Below, in pieces: positions 1-8,006 of a stretch of 64,000 nt of DNA. The stretch's first letter is position 1. The number at the start of each line of letters is the position of its first letter. This DNA comes from Cytophagaceae bacterium (GTDB taxonomy: Bacteria; Bacteroidota; Bacteroidia; Cytophagales; Cytophagaceae), in the NCBI GenBank assembly GCA_025455005.1, contig JALONH010000001.1, forward strand, positions 1 to 64,000, in the 5' to 3' direction. The position numbers and the translations under genes were made by a program. The notes beneath the pieces were generated by a model. It worked only from the letters and a program-made list of their open reading frames with translations, was not told the origin of the DNA and made no database searches.

Positions 1-173
1 GAAATACTGAGATTCGTAACAACTAAATGGTTCTGTTAAGAATAACACATTATGTTGTGATTTGCTTTCATTCTTTGAAATACTGAGATTCGTAACAACT
101 CAAATTCAAAGGCTTTTCTGCTTGGTGGTTGTGATTTGCTTTCATTCTTTGAAATACTGAGATTCGTAACAAC
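1..173 (+). CRISPR. CRISPR array, 3' end (type II-C, 46-47-nt repeats)
   Basis: Two complete repeats (54-99 and 128-173, identical over 46 nt) and the last 24 nt of a third (1-24) are seen. Each repeat begins GTTGTGATTTGCTTTC and ends ATTCGTAACAAC. The two visible spacers are 30 nt (24-53) and 28 nt (100-127). If the T after the first two repeats belongs to the repeat (47 nt), they are 29 and 27 nt. The array is cut by the window edge, so the spacer count is unknown. Orientation follows from the tracrRNA at 7920-8005: its anti-repeat pairs with the GTTGTG end, so crRNAs read on the plus strand and the leader lies outside the window. No degenerate repeat follows position 173. The length class fits Bacteroidota type II-C arrays. 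Confidence 0.97.
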
Positions 174-254
174 CTACCTCTCTATTTCAATCTAACAATC
201 AACGAATTACAGACCATTTCAGAACAAAAAAATCGATTCGTTTCTCCGTAAACT

Positions 255-283
255 AAAGCCACCTACCGTGGCTTTTTGTTTTT
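255..283 (+). terminator. Terminator between CRISPR array and cas2
   Basis: An 8-bp perfect stem (AAAGCCAC 255-262 / GTGGCTTT 268-275) with a 5-nt loop is followed on the plus strand by a T-rich run. On the minus strand it lies just past the cas2 stop but has a poorer T tract. It probably stops precursor crRNA transcription before cas2 and may also end the cas operon. Confidence 0.7.
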
Positions 284-290
284 TAGTGCT

Positions 291-629
291 TCAAAAAAGC
301 TCTAATTGTTGGGGTGTTTCCGGTCGTTTTGCCGTTTTAGGCCCTCTAAAAAATTCCATACGACCAAACTGTGCATCCGTAATTTCAAATATAATCACCT
401 CGCCTTTTTCCGGTAAAAAACTTTTCACTCGTTTTTTATGCACTTCTGCATTTTCTCTACTGCTGCAGTGCCGCGAATATATACTATACTGTACCATCGC
501 AAATCCATCCTTCAACAAGCCCTTTCGAAAGATGGCGTAAGCCTTACGGTCTTTCTTTGTGTCCGTAGGCAAATCAAAGTAAACAAATACCCACATAATT
601 CTGTACTGATTAAATCGTTCGGTATTCAT
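291..629 (-). CDS. cas2: CRISPR-associated endoribonuclease Cas2
   Basis: This 112-residue protein is the adaptation partner of Cas1 and forms the Cas1-Cas2 integrase that inserts spacers at the leader end. The N-terminus carries the family pattern VFVYFDLPTDTKKDRK, with the conserved Asp of the ferredoxin-like fold. A strand-rich C-terminus (VIIFEITDAQFGRM) and a short tail follow. The start was put at the ATG at 629 because the residues before it have no family character and would run into cas1. The gene follows cas1 by 10 nt in the same operon. Its 3' end faces the CRISPR array, so the two are convergently transcribed. Confidence 0.95.
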   Translation of the reverse strand: MNTERFNQYRIMWVFVYFDLPTDTKKDRKAYAIFRKGLLKDGFAMVQYSIYSRHCSSRENAEVHKKRVKSFLPEKGEVIIFEITDAQFGRMEFFRGPKTAKRPETPQQLELF

Positions 630-639
630 GAGTGACCAA

Positions 640-1539
640 TTAAATTTCCGGATAAGGTATTTTTCGCTTCGTCCCCTCAAAACAGGCCATAAGCCCCGCT
701 GTAGTGCGTTGCATGCCTACCAATAGTGGGCTTTGTTTCCCTTCAATTAGCACATCGATCACAGGAAGTTGCAACAGTGTCGTTTTATCTCCTGTGCGTA
801 AAGTATACGGTAAACTTGGAATTTCATTCAGCCATCGAAAGACCATTAAATCCGCAATAGGTCGGTACGGTTCCATGATATCATCTGCTAAACAAAAGGA
901 ATTGTATTTGTTGGAATGGTGTATGCCTAATGCCGGTAAAAAGCCACTCATCACCAGACTCCGCGCAGTGATAGCTCTAAGAATAGCATAGGCATAATTA
1001 AAAAAAGGATTAGGCATAGGTTCGTCTTGCCCGCGTGTTACGTTGTACTTTCGAAAGAGTATATCCCAATAACGCGAGGCGGCTCTACCTTCCATATTTT
1101 CCGGATCACCACTCCCTACTTTCTCTGCCATCTTACGTAACGGTGTTCCGTCATAACCCATCAAGTCCAATACTTTGGCCTGATTTAAAATTTTTTGTTC
1201 AATGGTTTGCTTCCATAATTGTTTTTTCAGCGGCTCACTGGCTTCCAATTGTGTACGTAAAGCTTCTGTAAACGTGGAGCTTCCTTGCATGTTCCAAGTG
1301 AGTGCATGGGGCATATGCTTTTCGTCACACCACAGTATGGCTGCATGCTGTTGAGTGAGAGCGGGGATGACACTTTGGGTAAATGTAATTTGTCGATGGT
1401 CCAGCACGATTAAACCGATGTCTTCTATGGGTACTTGTTTGGTTTCTTTTTCGCCATCTTTTAAGAGGTCCACCATCAACTGTTCGTTTCGGACACTGAG
1501 ATGGGCAGGGTTTTCAAAATAAAGGGTTCGTTTAATCAT
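640..1539 (-). CDS. cas1: CRISPR-associated endonuclease Cas1 (type II)
   Basis: This is a 299-residue Cas1, the integrase subunit of spacer acquisition, of ordinary length for type II. It starts MIKRTLYFENPAHLSV at the ATG at 1539; the upstream in-frame extension looks hydrophobic and non-homologous. The metal-binding residues are visible: Glu in MEGRAASRYW, His in GIHHSNKYNSF and the acidic residue in DDIMEPYRP. Absence of csn2 and cas4 next to cas1-cas2 supports subtype II-C. The gene is separated from cas9 by about 2.2 kb holding an ATPase and a membrane protein, unlike the compact cas9-cas1-cas2 operons usual for II-C, so it may have its own promoter. Confidence 0.96.
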   Translation of the reverse strand: MIKRTLYFENPAHLSVRNEQLMVDLLKDGEKETKQVPIEDIGLIVLDHRQITFTQSVIPALTQQHAAILWCDEKHMPHALTWNMQGSSTFTEALRTQLEASEPLKKQLWKQTIEQKILNQAKVLDLMGYDGTPLRKMAEKVGSGDPENMEGRAASRYWDILFRKYNVTRGQDEPMPNPFFNYAYAILRAITARSLVMSGFLPALGIHHSNKYNSFCLADDIMEPYRPIADLMVFRWLNEIPSLPYTLRTGDKTTLLQLPVIDVLIEGKQSPLLVGMQRTTAGLMACFEGTKRKIPYPEI

Positions 1540-1865
1540 GGATAAAAAGAGGAAAAGTATGTGGATAAGTACGGTGGACCTTATCCTGTAGTTACACCTA
1601 TTAGGCAATAACATCTTAATTATCAAAAAGGTATAATTATTTGTAGGGATAGTTTTATTTTAAATATCAAAAAAAGTAAAGCAAAGGAGGAGAATTTGTT
1701 TTCCGGTTCATTTACAGAAAGAAAAAAGATATCAACCTTGAAAATCCATAGTTTATCTATTGATTTTCAAGGTTAATGTATAATTTGAATTGAAATTCTA
1801 TAGAAAAAATGACACTCTCAGTAAAGATAAAACGGACGGTGATGTACTAAAAGACCTACTAAAAC
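1540..1865. other. Intergenic region upstream of cas1
   Basis: These 326 bases contain no convincing gene. The only clear structure is the long palindrome at 1734-1774. A cas1 promoter is expected here on the minus strand, but I could not find a good TTTG/TAnnTTTG pair. Confidence 0.6.
1734..1774. repeat. Long palindrome, copy 1
   Basis: AACCTTGAAAATC (1734-1746) pairs with GATTTTCAAGGTT (1762-1774). An inner ATAG/CTAT pairing and a 5-nt loop complete a roughly 17-bp stem with one mismatch. The same palindrome with small changes lies upstream of the ATPase gene (3591-3635). On RNA it could act as a terminator-like hairpin, on DNA as a binding site. Confidence 0.85.
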
Positions 1866-2240
1866 TTATTTTTTAAAATAATTGTATAGTTCTACTGGTA
1901 AAAATAAAAGACCCATATAGAAAGATATACTAATCCTAATCATAAATAAAACTAAATAAAGTAATCCAATAGGATTTATGGAATAATTTTTACGTTCATA
2001 TGGGTTATACGTACGAGAATCTATATATCGGAATTTAAGAAATGAAAGTTTTTTCCAACCAATGATAAAGTTAAATCCGACAAAAAATCCAGAGAAAAAA
2101 ATCAATATACATAAAATAAAAATATCATATTCCAATGTGACATCTGATTTATGTAAAAAATAAAATGGTATACTTATAATAAAACCAGCAATTACACCGG
2201 ATAAAATCTCTGTTTTGAAATGGGTAATGAAAGAGGTCAT
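1866..2240 (-). CDS. Small membrane protein of unknown function in the cas locus
   Basis: I do not recognise the family. The 124-residue protein has about three hydrophobic stretches, near residues 13-30, 40-62 and 93-118, separated by a basic loop (KKLSFLKFRYIDSRTYNPYE). This suggests an inner-membrane protein. It lies between a cas9-tail remnant and cas1 on the same strand, so co-transcription with the ATPase or cas1 is possible. It has no signal peptide cleavage site and no recognisable catalytic motif. Very low GC, even for this locus, is consistent with acquired DNA. Whether it contributes to CRISPR function or is a passenger cannot be told from sequence. Confidence 0.6.
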   Translation of the reverse strand: MTSFITHFKTEILSGVIAGFIISIPFYFLHKSDVTLEYDIFILCILIFFSGFFVGFNFIIGWKKLSFLKFRYIDSRTYNPYERKNYSINPIGLLYLVLFMIRISISFYMGLLFLPVELYNYFKK

Positions 2241-2296
2241 GGTAAAATTTTAGATTTAATTATTTTTCTTAGTGATTCGTTTGTTATTTTATTTGG

Positions 2297-2371
2297 CTAT
2301 CCTCCCACATGCACTATCTTCCCTAAATGATTGATGCGAATGTTTACAATATCTTTAAGATTGTTTGGTTT
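2297..2371 (-). pseudogene. Remnant of the C-terminus of a second cas9
   Basis: Reading the minus strand toward the stop at 2297-2299 gives 24 open codons. They end DIVNIRINHLGKIVHVGG, compared with NMVKVRINHLGKIVHVGE at the end of the intact cas9. Over 39 nt (2302-2340) the DNA is identical to 3760-3798. Upstream it diverges but keeps the reading frame and conservative changes (V/I, I/M), then meets an in-frame stop. The pattern is that of a related but different cas9 allele whose body has been lost. It lies just downstream of the ATPase gene. Confidence 0.8.
2302..2340. repeat. 39-bp direct repeat, copy A (matches 3760-3798)
   Basis: It is identical to the last coding bases of cas9 at 3760-3798, in the same orientation and 1458 bp apart. 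The two copies bracket the ATPase gene. Confidence 0.95.
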
Positions 2372-2386
2372 TTATAAAGTAATATT

Positions 2387-3574
2387 TTAGATACTTGTCC
2401 TTCTTACTATATGAGATAAATGGCCTTGAATAAAATCCCAAAGGGAGCAAACGACAGCTTGTTTAAACGGGTACGTATCAGAGCCGGGTGTGATGATGTA
2501 GTTTTTTTCGGTGGCTAAATCCTCTATTCCTATAAAGAAACCTTTATTCACTTTTGGGGCATTGCTGTATTTAATTTCAATACAGCTTATCGGCCGGTTG
2601 CCCTGCACCAATACCACATCTACTTCTGTTCCGCTATGTGTTCGGTAGTAGTATAGGTCCAGTTCTGCCGGTTTATGATACATGATTTGTTCAATTACAT
2701 AACCTTCCCAAGAGGCACCTACTATAGGATGGAGTAATAAGTCTTCAAGTGTGTTAATGCGGTGCAGGTGGTGTAGTAAGCCGGTATCTTTAATATAAAT
2801 TTTAGGGGATTTTACTAGTCGCTTTCCATTATTGGTGTGCCATGGGAGGAGCTTGTAGGTCAAAAAAGCCCCCGTTAGAAAGTCCGTATAGCGAGCGGCT
2901 ACTGGAGCGGTCACACCTAAGGAACGCCCTAAGTCTTCGGTATTCAAAATAGAAGAATGCAGGTGTGCTAACATGAGCCATAACTTACGGTTGATTTCCG
3001 GATTAAGGTTATAACCAAATAGGTGAGATAAATCCCTTTCTACATAACTGCGGACGAATCCGGAGGCCCAGTCTTGATACTCTGCATCGCTGTTGGCTAA
3101 AATAGCCCTTGGGAATCCACCTCGGAACCAATGTTTCTGTTGTGCAAAGTCTGGGTAGAGTTCACTGAGTCGAAAGGGATTTAAGTCAAGGTAACTTACT
3201 CTTCCTGCCAGGGATTCGGATACACCATTAACCAAATGGGGTGATGCCGAGCCGAGCAGTAAGAAACGACCGTTGACACGGTGACGGTCTATGATACTGC
3301 GCAACCGGGTAAAAAGTACCGGCATTACCTGCACTTCGTCTAGGATAACGAGTTTATCTTTATAAAAATCCAGAAACGTTTCCGGGTCATCGCTTAGTTT
3401 AGCTAGATCCAGTCCGCTTTCCAAATCCAGGTAGAGGTGTTCTTTTTGTAATAGTTTAGCGGCTTGCAGTGCCAGTGTAGTTTTACCTACTTGACGAGCA
3501 CCCAAAATAGCTACGGCAGGGCTGTACTGTAGTTTTTCTGCCAAAAGTTCTATATCGGCTCGTCTTCTTTCCAT
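2387..3574 (-). CDS. AAA+ ATPase, AAA_14/DUF4143 family, inserted between cas9 and cas1
   Basis: This 395-residue ATPase has an N-terminal P-loop domain with Walker A GARQVGKTTL (about residues 25-34) and Walker B LVILDEVQ (about 75-82). A likely sensor follows in RFLLLGSASP. The C-terminal DUF4143 part contains EVDVVLVQGN and SCIEIKYSNAP, resembling a PD-(D/E)xK-like core (D..E.K). Family members are widespread in bacteria and archaea and their roles are mostly unknown. They are not standard cas genes. The gene starts at the ATG at 3574, 17 bp downstream of a long palindrome, and sits between two copies of the cas9 tail. It may be a mobile passenger or an accessory to the CRISPR system. Confidence 0.85.
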   Translation of the reverse strand: MERRRADIELLAEKLQYSPAVAILGARQVGKTTLALQAAKLLQKEHLYLDLESGLDLAKLSDDPETFLDFYKDKLVILDEVQVMPVLFTRLRSIIDRHRVNGRFLLLGSASPHLVNGVSESLAGRVSYLDLNPFRLSELYPDFAQQKHWFRGGFPRAILANSDAEYQDWASGFVRSYVERDLSHLFGYNLNPEINRKLWLMLAHLHSSILNTEDLGRSLGVTAPVAARYTDFLTGAFLTYKLLPWHTNNGKRLVKSPKIYIKDTGLLHHLHRINTLEDLLLHPIVGASWEGYVIEQIMYHKPAELDLYYYRTHSGTEVDVVLVQGNRPISCIEIKYSNAPKVNKGFFIGIEDLATEKNYIITPGSDTYPFKQAVVCSLWDFIQGHLSHIVRRTSI

Positions 3575-3590
3575 AAGACAAATATAAGCA

Positions 3591-3635
3591 TAAACCTTGA
3601 AAAACCATAGTATAACTATTGATTTTCAAGGTTTA
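3591..3635. repeat. Long palindrome, copy 2, upstream of the ATPase gene
   Basis: Arms 3591-3611 and 3615-3635 (beginning TAAACCTTGAAAA) pair over 21 bp with two mismatches and a 3-nt loop. It is the sister of the palindrome at 1734-1774. A half copy (GAAAAACCATAGT, 3651-3663) follows. Its place 17 bp before the ATPase start would suit an operator or a 5'-UTR hairpin. Confidence 0.85.
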
Positions 3636-3754
3636 TATATAGTTTATATAGAAAAACCATAGTTTAATGGATGATTTACTATATTGTTAGAAGTTGTCTA
3701 GAGAGTAAATATGTGGAGACTTCAAGTATATGATAATATCAATAACTACAATCG

Positions 3755-6700
3755 TTATTCTCCCACATGCACTATCTTCCCTAAATGATTGATGCGAACT
3801 TTTACCATATTATCAAAATACCCCAAACTTTTAATGCTTTTAAAAGCAATATTTGCTAGTTCTTTCCTGTCATCGACTTTTGTTTCTAAATGATGCCTAA
3901 ATACATAATCTCTTACAGAGGAGTTTCCATAAGTTACTTTTGAAAACTTTTGTAATCTAAACAACCTCTTACTTATTTCTTTCGCATATTTGGTGTCTAA
4001 TAAATCAATCTCTTTAGGATTAAAAGTACTATCAGGGAAAACAAAATATTCATTTTGTTTCATGGTAAAGAGAAATGTCCAGTTTAATGGTTCGCCCTTT
4101 TCGTTTCTAGGATTTTTATCAATAATTGGTAGTCCGGCGTTTACTCTGGCAACAGCTTCATAAAGTGAAACTACTGCATCTTGTAAATTGCCTTGTTCGT
4201 CTTTGTAAATAGCTACATGATGGTTATTTCCTGTGCTTACAAAATCAACAGCTTGCGGATTTCCGTTTTTATCTAAAATTAATTTCCCTAAATGATCTTT
4301 TTTTGAATGCAAGGCTTCCGCATTTTTTACACCGGAGATGGTTACTTTTTTAATTGCGATTCCTTTTGCTTCATTGAGCCAAATAGGGTTTTTTTCTAAA
4401 TCAACAAACGCTTTTTTAGGGTCGTTGTTGTATTCTTTTAATCGGGCTTCTAGAATTGTTTTTATACCTTCATCTATTATTTTATCTAGCTTTAAGTCAG
4501 GATTAACATCTTTTCTAATTGTATAATCGTCTTCAAAGGATTGAGTTTTTACTTTTTCAGGCATACGAACCGTTTTTGCCTGGTCTAAAAAAATTGGATT
4601 TTTATCTAACGAGTTTTTTCCTGTAAAAGCTTTATTAGGCTCGTTATCAAATTGAGCCAAGCGTTGTAGTAACAATTCTTTAAATAATGGATTACAAACC
4701 GTATTTGCTTTATCAACGGTCATCTTACCATCAATTTTTTCTTCGCTTACCTTTATAGTTTTAATTTTACCATATACAGTTTCTTTATGAAGTTGTCCTC
4801 GAGGAGTAAGGGTAACTTGTTCTTTATAATTATCTTTTCCTTTAAGTTTTATTTTATTTCTATTTTTAGTGACAACTTTATTTTTTGCTTTAAACGATAT
4901 CAATATATTTTCAAGATGTTCTTTAGCTTGTGTTCTAAAATTTTTGATAGGAGATTTGAACACTCTATTAAAGCCATCATCCGTTTTTACTTTTTCTAAA
5001 TATTTACTTTCAATGCCATAAATTTCTTTTCCTTTTGGAGTATCTTCTTTTTTAGCATTTAAGTTATTTAAATATTGAATGTAGGCAGGCTTGGTAAATG
5101 CTACAGTAAGAGCATCCATAGCGTGGTGGCGGTGATCGTTACGTTTGGTCCAATCTGTAATTCTCTCTTTTGTTGATCCGTCTTTTTTTTCTACATGTTC
5201 AGTAAGACCAAGGGCTTTATATTTTTCAAAATTTAATTCTTGCATTATATTAACAAGACCCCAATCTTCGCGGAGTCTATCCGTTACACTACCAGTAGTA
5301 CTAGTGACCGTTCTAAATACTTCGTGCAGTAATTGTTTAGCTTTTTTAGCTATATATTGAGTGTCTCTTAAATCTCTTTCTATAAAACCATCTGGTATTT
5401 TATCACTAGTCATTAATAATTTTTGATATTTAGCTTTGGAAATTTTACCCTCTTTATAAAGCTTTTCAACATTAGACTTGTATTTATCAAGTTCTGAATT
5501 AAATTCCTTTGAAACAAAATCAAATGCTGTTGAATCAGCTTTTTTGATATTGACATCTCTTTGTTCAAGTGTTTTATTTGAAAAACTATCATCAAAAAGT
5601 TTTGCTTTAGGTATGATGTGTTCAATATCAAAGTTTTTGGAGAAAAGCTGTTCTTTCGGGATGTACGTATTAGAATACAATGTCTTATATCCATTAGCAG
5701 AAAGTTCTTCGTAAAGTTTATATCTAATGACATCATTTCGAGTTGGATTTTTAATAAAGAAGGGAGATTCACTTAATAATTTCCTAAATTTTTCATGGTC
5801 TAATTTAGCAGCTGCAATGTTACTACTCATTTCAACTCTTTCCTTAGCACTTTTCTTAAGTTCACGAGCTAATTCAATACGTACTTCATCAGGCTTACCA
5901 AGTTCAGGATCATTAATAACAGCATTTACCACATGAATCATTTGATTCAATATTTTCTCCACTACAGGATTACGTAAACTATTCTTTGGTAAAATATCTA
6001 TTTTATCTTTTAAAATACGTGTGTCATTTTCTTCTTTTGTAAAAGAACTTGAATGGTTATAACCTGCAAGTGCACACGCTTCACTGTATTTATTTCCTGC
6101 TTTTAAATAAGGCAGTATTTTTTTGATAGCTCTTGCAGAAATACTTCCATAATCTTGCTGTAAAGAAACATTTGCTATTATTTTTGCAAATTCTTCTGTA
6201 AAGCCAAATTTAGATTGCAAAGTTTTTATTATTTCTTTGTCTTCTTCTAAAGAATGTAGGATATGCCAAAGTTGATAGGAGAGTTGTTTGTCGAATTCAT
6301 TTCCTTCAATCTCCGCATCAAAATCTATTATTTGAGTATTGATACCCGCTTCATTTAGGAGTAGTTTTGTCTCTTGTTTAATTGTTTCAGCATTTTTAGA
6401 TAAATCTAAATAATGACCATCACGCTCAAACATAACTCTAAAAGCTTCATAAAGGGCTTTGTTGGTATTATTGCCTTCTATTTCTTTGAAGTTTAGTTCA
6501 TATTCTTTGTCTTTATATCCTAAAAATTCAATGACTTCTTTTTTATTCATTCTACCTTTAATATTTAATTCATTGAATATAAGTTTCTTTGTCTCTTCAT
6601 CTAAAATGCTATTCTCCTTTGTTTTGGTATTAGTAAATTCCATGTTGTTTAATACTTGCCAAATTTTGAACTCTTGAAACAAAGGGTTAGAGCGAGCAAT

Positions 6701-7894
6701 CACTTTGTGATGTTTTTCAAATTCACATGTTGAAATTAAGTGTTTTTGAGATTTGAGTTTGCGTTGGTAAAAAATAACAATATCTCTTATCTCTTTTTTC
6801 AAATCATCCGTTAGTACTTTATGAAATTGAGACTGAGTGTTCCATATTCGTTCAAACTCATCCATATAATCTTGACGATAAAAAATTTGATTTTTTAAAC
6901 TTGCATGGGGATTTTTAGATAATTGAGTATATTGATATTGTCCAACTGTAATTTTATTAAAATATAATTCTTTGCTACGGTCACTTATCGCGCCCAAATA
7001 TCCGCTCGATTTATTTAGATTGTTATTGATTTCTGAAATCACGTAAGCTAATTCATCTTCGTTAAGTTTTTCTAATAGAGCCTTACATCTCCATTCGTAA
7101 CTTTGTAATTTTTTATCTGTTGCTTTATTTTCAGCTGTAAATATCTTGAACTTTCCCAAAAATATTTTCTTTGTATTCTGTAAGCCTTGACCTTCCAATT
7201 GTTTCTTAAATTCGTCTGTTAAAATTTCAGGATGAAATTGTTTTTGGAAACTCCATATTTTATCAAATTCATTTTGTAAATCAGACCTATAAAAATCAGG
7301 AATATATTTCTTTTTAGCTTTTAGAATTTGTAAAACATATTGGCCGGGAGTTAAATCGTTTTCGTACATTTCTTTAGCAATAGCCATACCATCAATGGCC
7401 ATCCCTTCATCTTCAGATTTTGCTTTTCGACTACTTTTATAACCCCTTTTTTTGTTAATCATCAATAAAACTTTTGCAAAATCATTTAAAGAAATTTCTG
7501 AAGATGCTGCATTCGCACGTACCTTATAAGAATAATAAGTTGAATTTGAAGCATTTTCAGCATATTCAAAATCAGTGTCAATAATATTGTTTTTTCTTAA
7601 AATTTCTAAAAGATTATCTCTACGCAATTGATATCGATTTAAGTTTCTTCTAGCACCTCGTTTTGATGTTCTATCCGCGTTTGGAGATAGACCTCTACCC
7701 GAATTAAAATCTCCTTCAGGGTCTTTGGATTCAGATACTTTTCCCGTTTTATCAACTTTGGAGAAGTTATCAAATTGAATAATTCTTGTCCCTAATTTTA
7801 TGATAGATGAATTTTCTAAATTTTCATCTTCTTTCACTAATGCCCAACCAATAGAAGTTGTCCCCAAGTCCAATCCTAAAATTTTTTTACTCAT
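3755..7894 (-). CDS. cas9: Type II-C CRISPR effector nuclease Cas9
   Basis: This 1379-residue Cas9 is an RNA-guided DNA endonuclease using crRNA and tracrRNA. RuvC-I is ILGLDLGTTSIGWAL with the catalytic Asp9. The arginine-rich bridge helix (RGARRNLNRYQLRR) follows, then a long alpha-helical recognition lobe. RuvC-II carries EVRIELARELKK. The HNH motif is FDIEHIIPKAKLF with His759, and RuvC-III is DHRHHAMDAL with Asp927. All catalytic residues are intact, so the enzyme should be active. The length fits the large Bacteroidota II-C group. Its start codon lies about 25 nt from the divergent tracrRNA. The last 39 coding bases are duplicated at 2302-2340. Confidence 0.98.
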   Translation of the reverse strand: MSKKILGLDLGTTSIGWALVKEDENLENSSIIKLGTRIIQFDNFSKVDKTGKVSESKDPEGDFNSGRGLSPNADRTSKRGARRNLNRYQLRRDNLLEILRKNNIIDTDFEYAENASNSTYYSYKVRANAASSEISLNDFAKVLLMINKKRGYKSSRKAKSEDEGMAIDGMAIAKEMYENDLTPGQYVLQILKAKKKYIPDFYRSDLQNEFDKIWSFQKQFHPEILTDEFKKQLEGQGLQNTKKIFLGKFKIFTAENKATDKKLQSYEWRCKALLEKLNEDELAYVISEINNNLNKSSGYLGAISDRSKELYFNKITVGQYQYTQLSKNPHASLKNQIFYRQDYMDEFERIWNTQSQFHKVLTDDLKKEIRDIVIFYQRKLKSQKHLISTCEFEKHHKVIARSNPLFQEFKIWQVLNNMEFTNTKTKENSILDEETKKLIFNELNIKGRMNKKEVIEFLGYKDKEYELNFKEIEGNNTNKALYEAFRVMFERDGHYLDLSKNAETIKQETKLLLNEAGINTQIIDFDAEIEGNEFDKQLSYQLWHILHSLEEDKEIIKTLQSKFGFTEEFAKIIANVSLQQDYGSISARAIKKILPYLKAGNKYSEACALAGYNHSSSFTKEENDTRILKDKIDILPKNSLRNPVVEKILNQMIHVVNAVINDPELGKPDEVRIELARELKKSAKERVEMSSNIAAAKLDHEKFRKLLSESPFFIKNPTRNDVIRYKLYEELSANGYKTLYSNTYIPKEQLFSKNFDIEHIIPKAKLFDDSFSNKTLEQRDVNIKKADSTAFDFVSKEFNSELDKYKSNVEKLYKEGKISKAKYQKLLMTSDKIPDGFIERDLRDTQYIAKKAKQLLHEVFRTVTSTTGSVTDRLREDWGLVNIMQELNFEKYKALGLTEHVEKKDGSTKERITDWTKRNDHRHHAMDALTVAFTKPAYIQYLNNLNAKKEDTPKGKEIYGIESKYLEKVKTDDGFNRVFKSPIKNFRTQAKEHLENILISFKAKNKVVTKNRNKIKLKGKDNYKEQVTLTPRGQLHKETVYGKIKTIKVSEEKIDGKMTVDKANTVCNPLFKELLLQRLAQFDNEPNKAFTGKNSLDKNPIFLDQAKTVRMPEKVKTQSFEDDYTIRKDVNPDLKLDKIIDEGIKTILEARLKEYNNDPKKAFVDLEKNPIWLNEAKGIAIKKVTISGVKNAEALHSKKDHLGKLILDKNGNPQAVDFVSTGNNHHVAIYKDEQGNLQDAVVSLYEAVARVNAGLPIIDKNPRNEKGEPLNWTFLFTMKQNEYFVFPDSTFNPKEIDLLDTKYAKEISKRLFRLQKFSKVTYGNSSVRDYVFRHHLETKVDDRKELANIAFKSIKSLGYFDNMVKVRINHLGKIVHVGE

Positions 7895-7919
7895 ATATTT
7901 TTTATTTAAAATTTAAAAT

Positions 7920-8005
7920 CTACATTTACAACGAAAGCAAATCACAATAAGGATTATTCCGTTGTGAAAACATTTAAGGCGGGGCAACTCGCCTTTTCTT
8001 TTTTT
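7920..8005 (+). ncRNA. tracrRNA for the type II-C Cas9
   Basis: GAAAGCAAATCACAA (7933-7947) is a perfect 15-nt complement to the 5' part of the CRISPR repeat. It is followed by TAAGG and a small nexus-like hairpin (GGATTATTCC, 7951-7960), then an A-rich linker and a terminal hairpin with a T run. This order (anti-repeat, nexus, terminator hairpin) is the known tracrRNA layout. The 5' end is estimated, since the promoter must lie in the short gap to cas9. The RNA is transcribed away from cas9 and is antisense to the cas9 leader region. Confidence 0.9.
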
Positions 8006-8006
8006 G
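7976..8006 (+). terminator. tracrRNA terminator hairpin
   Basis: AAGGCG (7976-7981) pairs with CGCCTT (7990-7995) around a GGGCAACT loop that can add a G-T and a G-C pair. It is followed by a run of T residues to about 8006. Confidence 0.85.
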
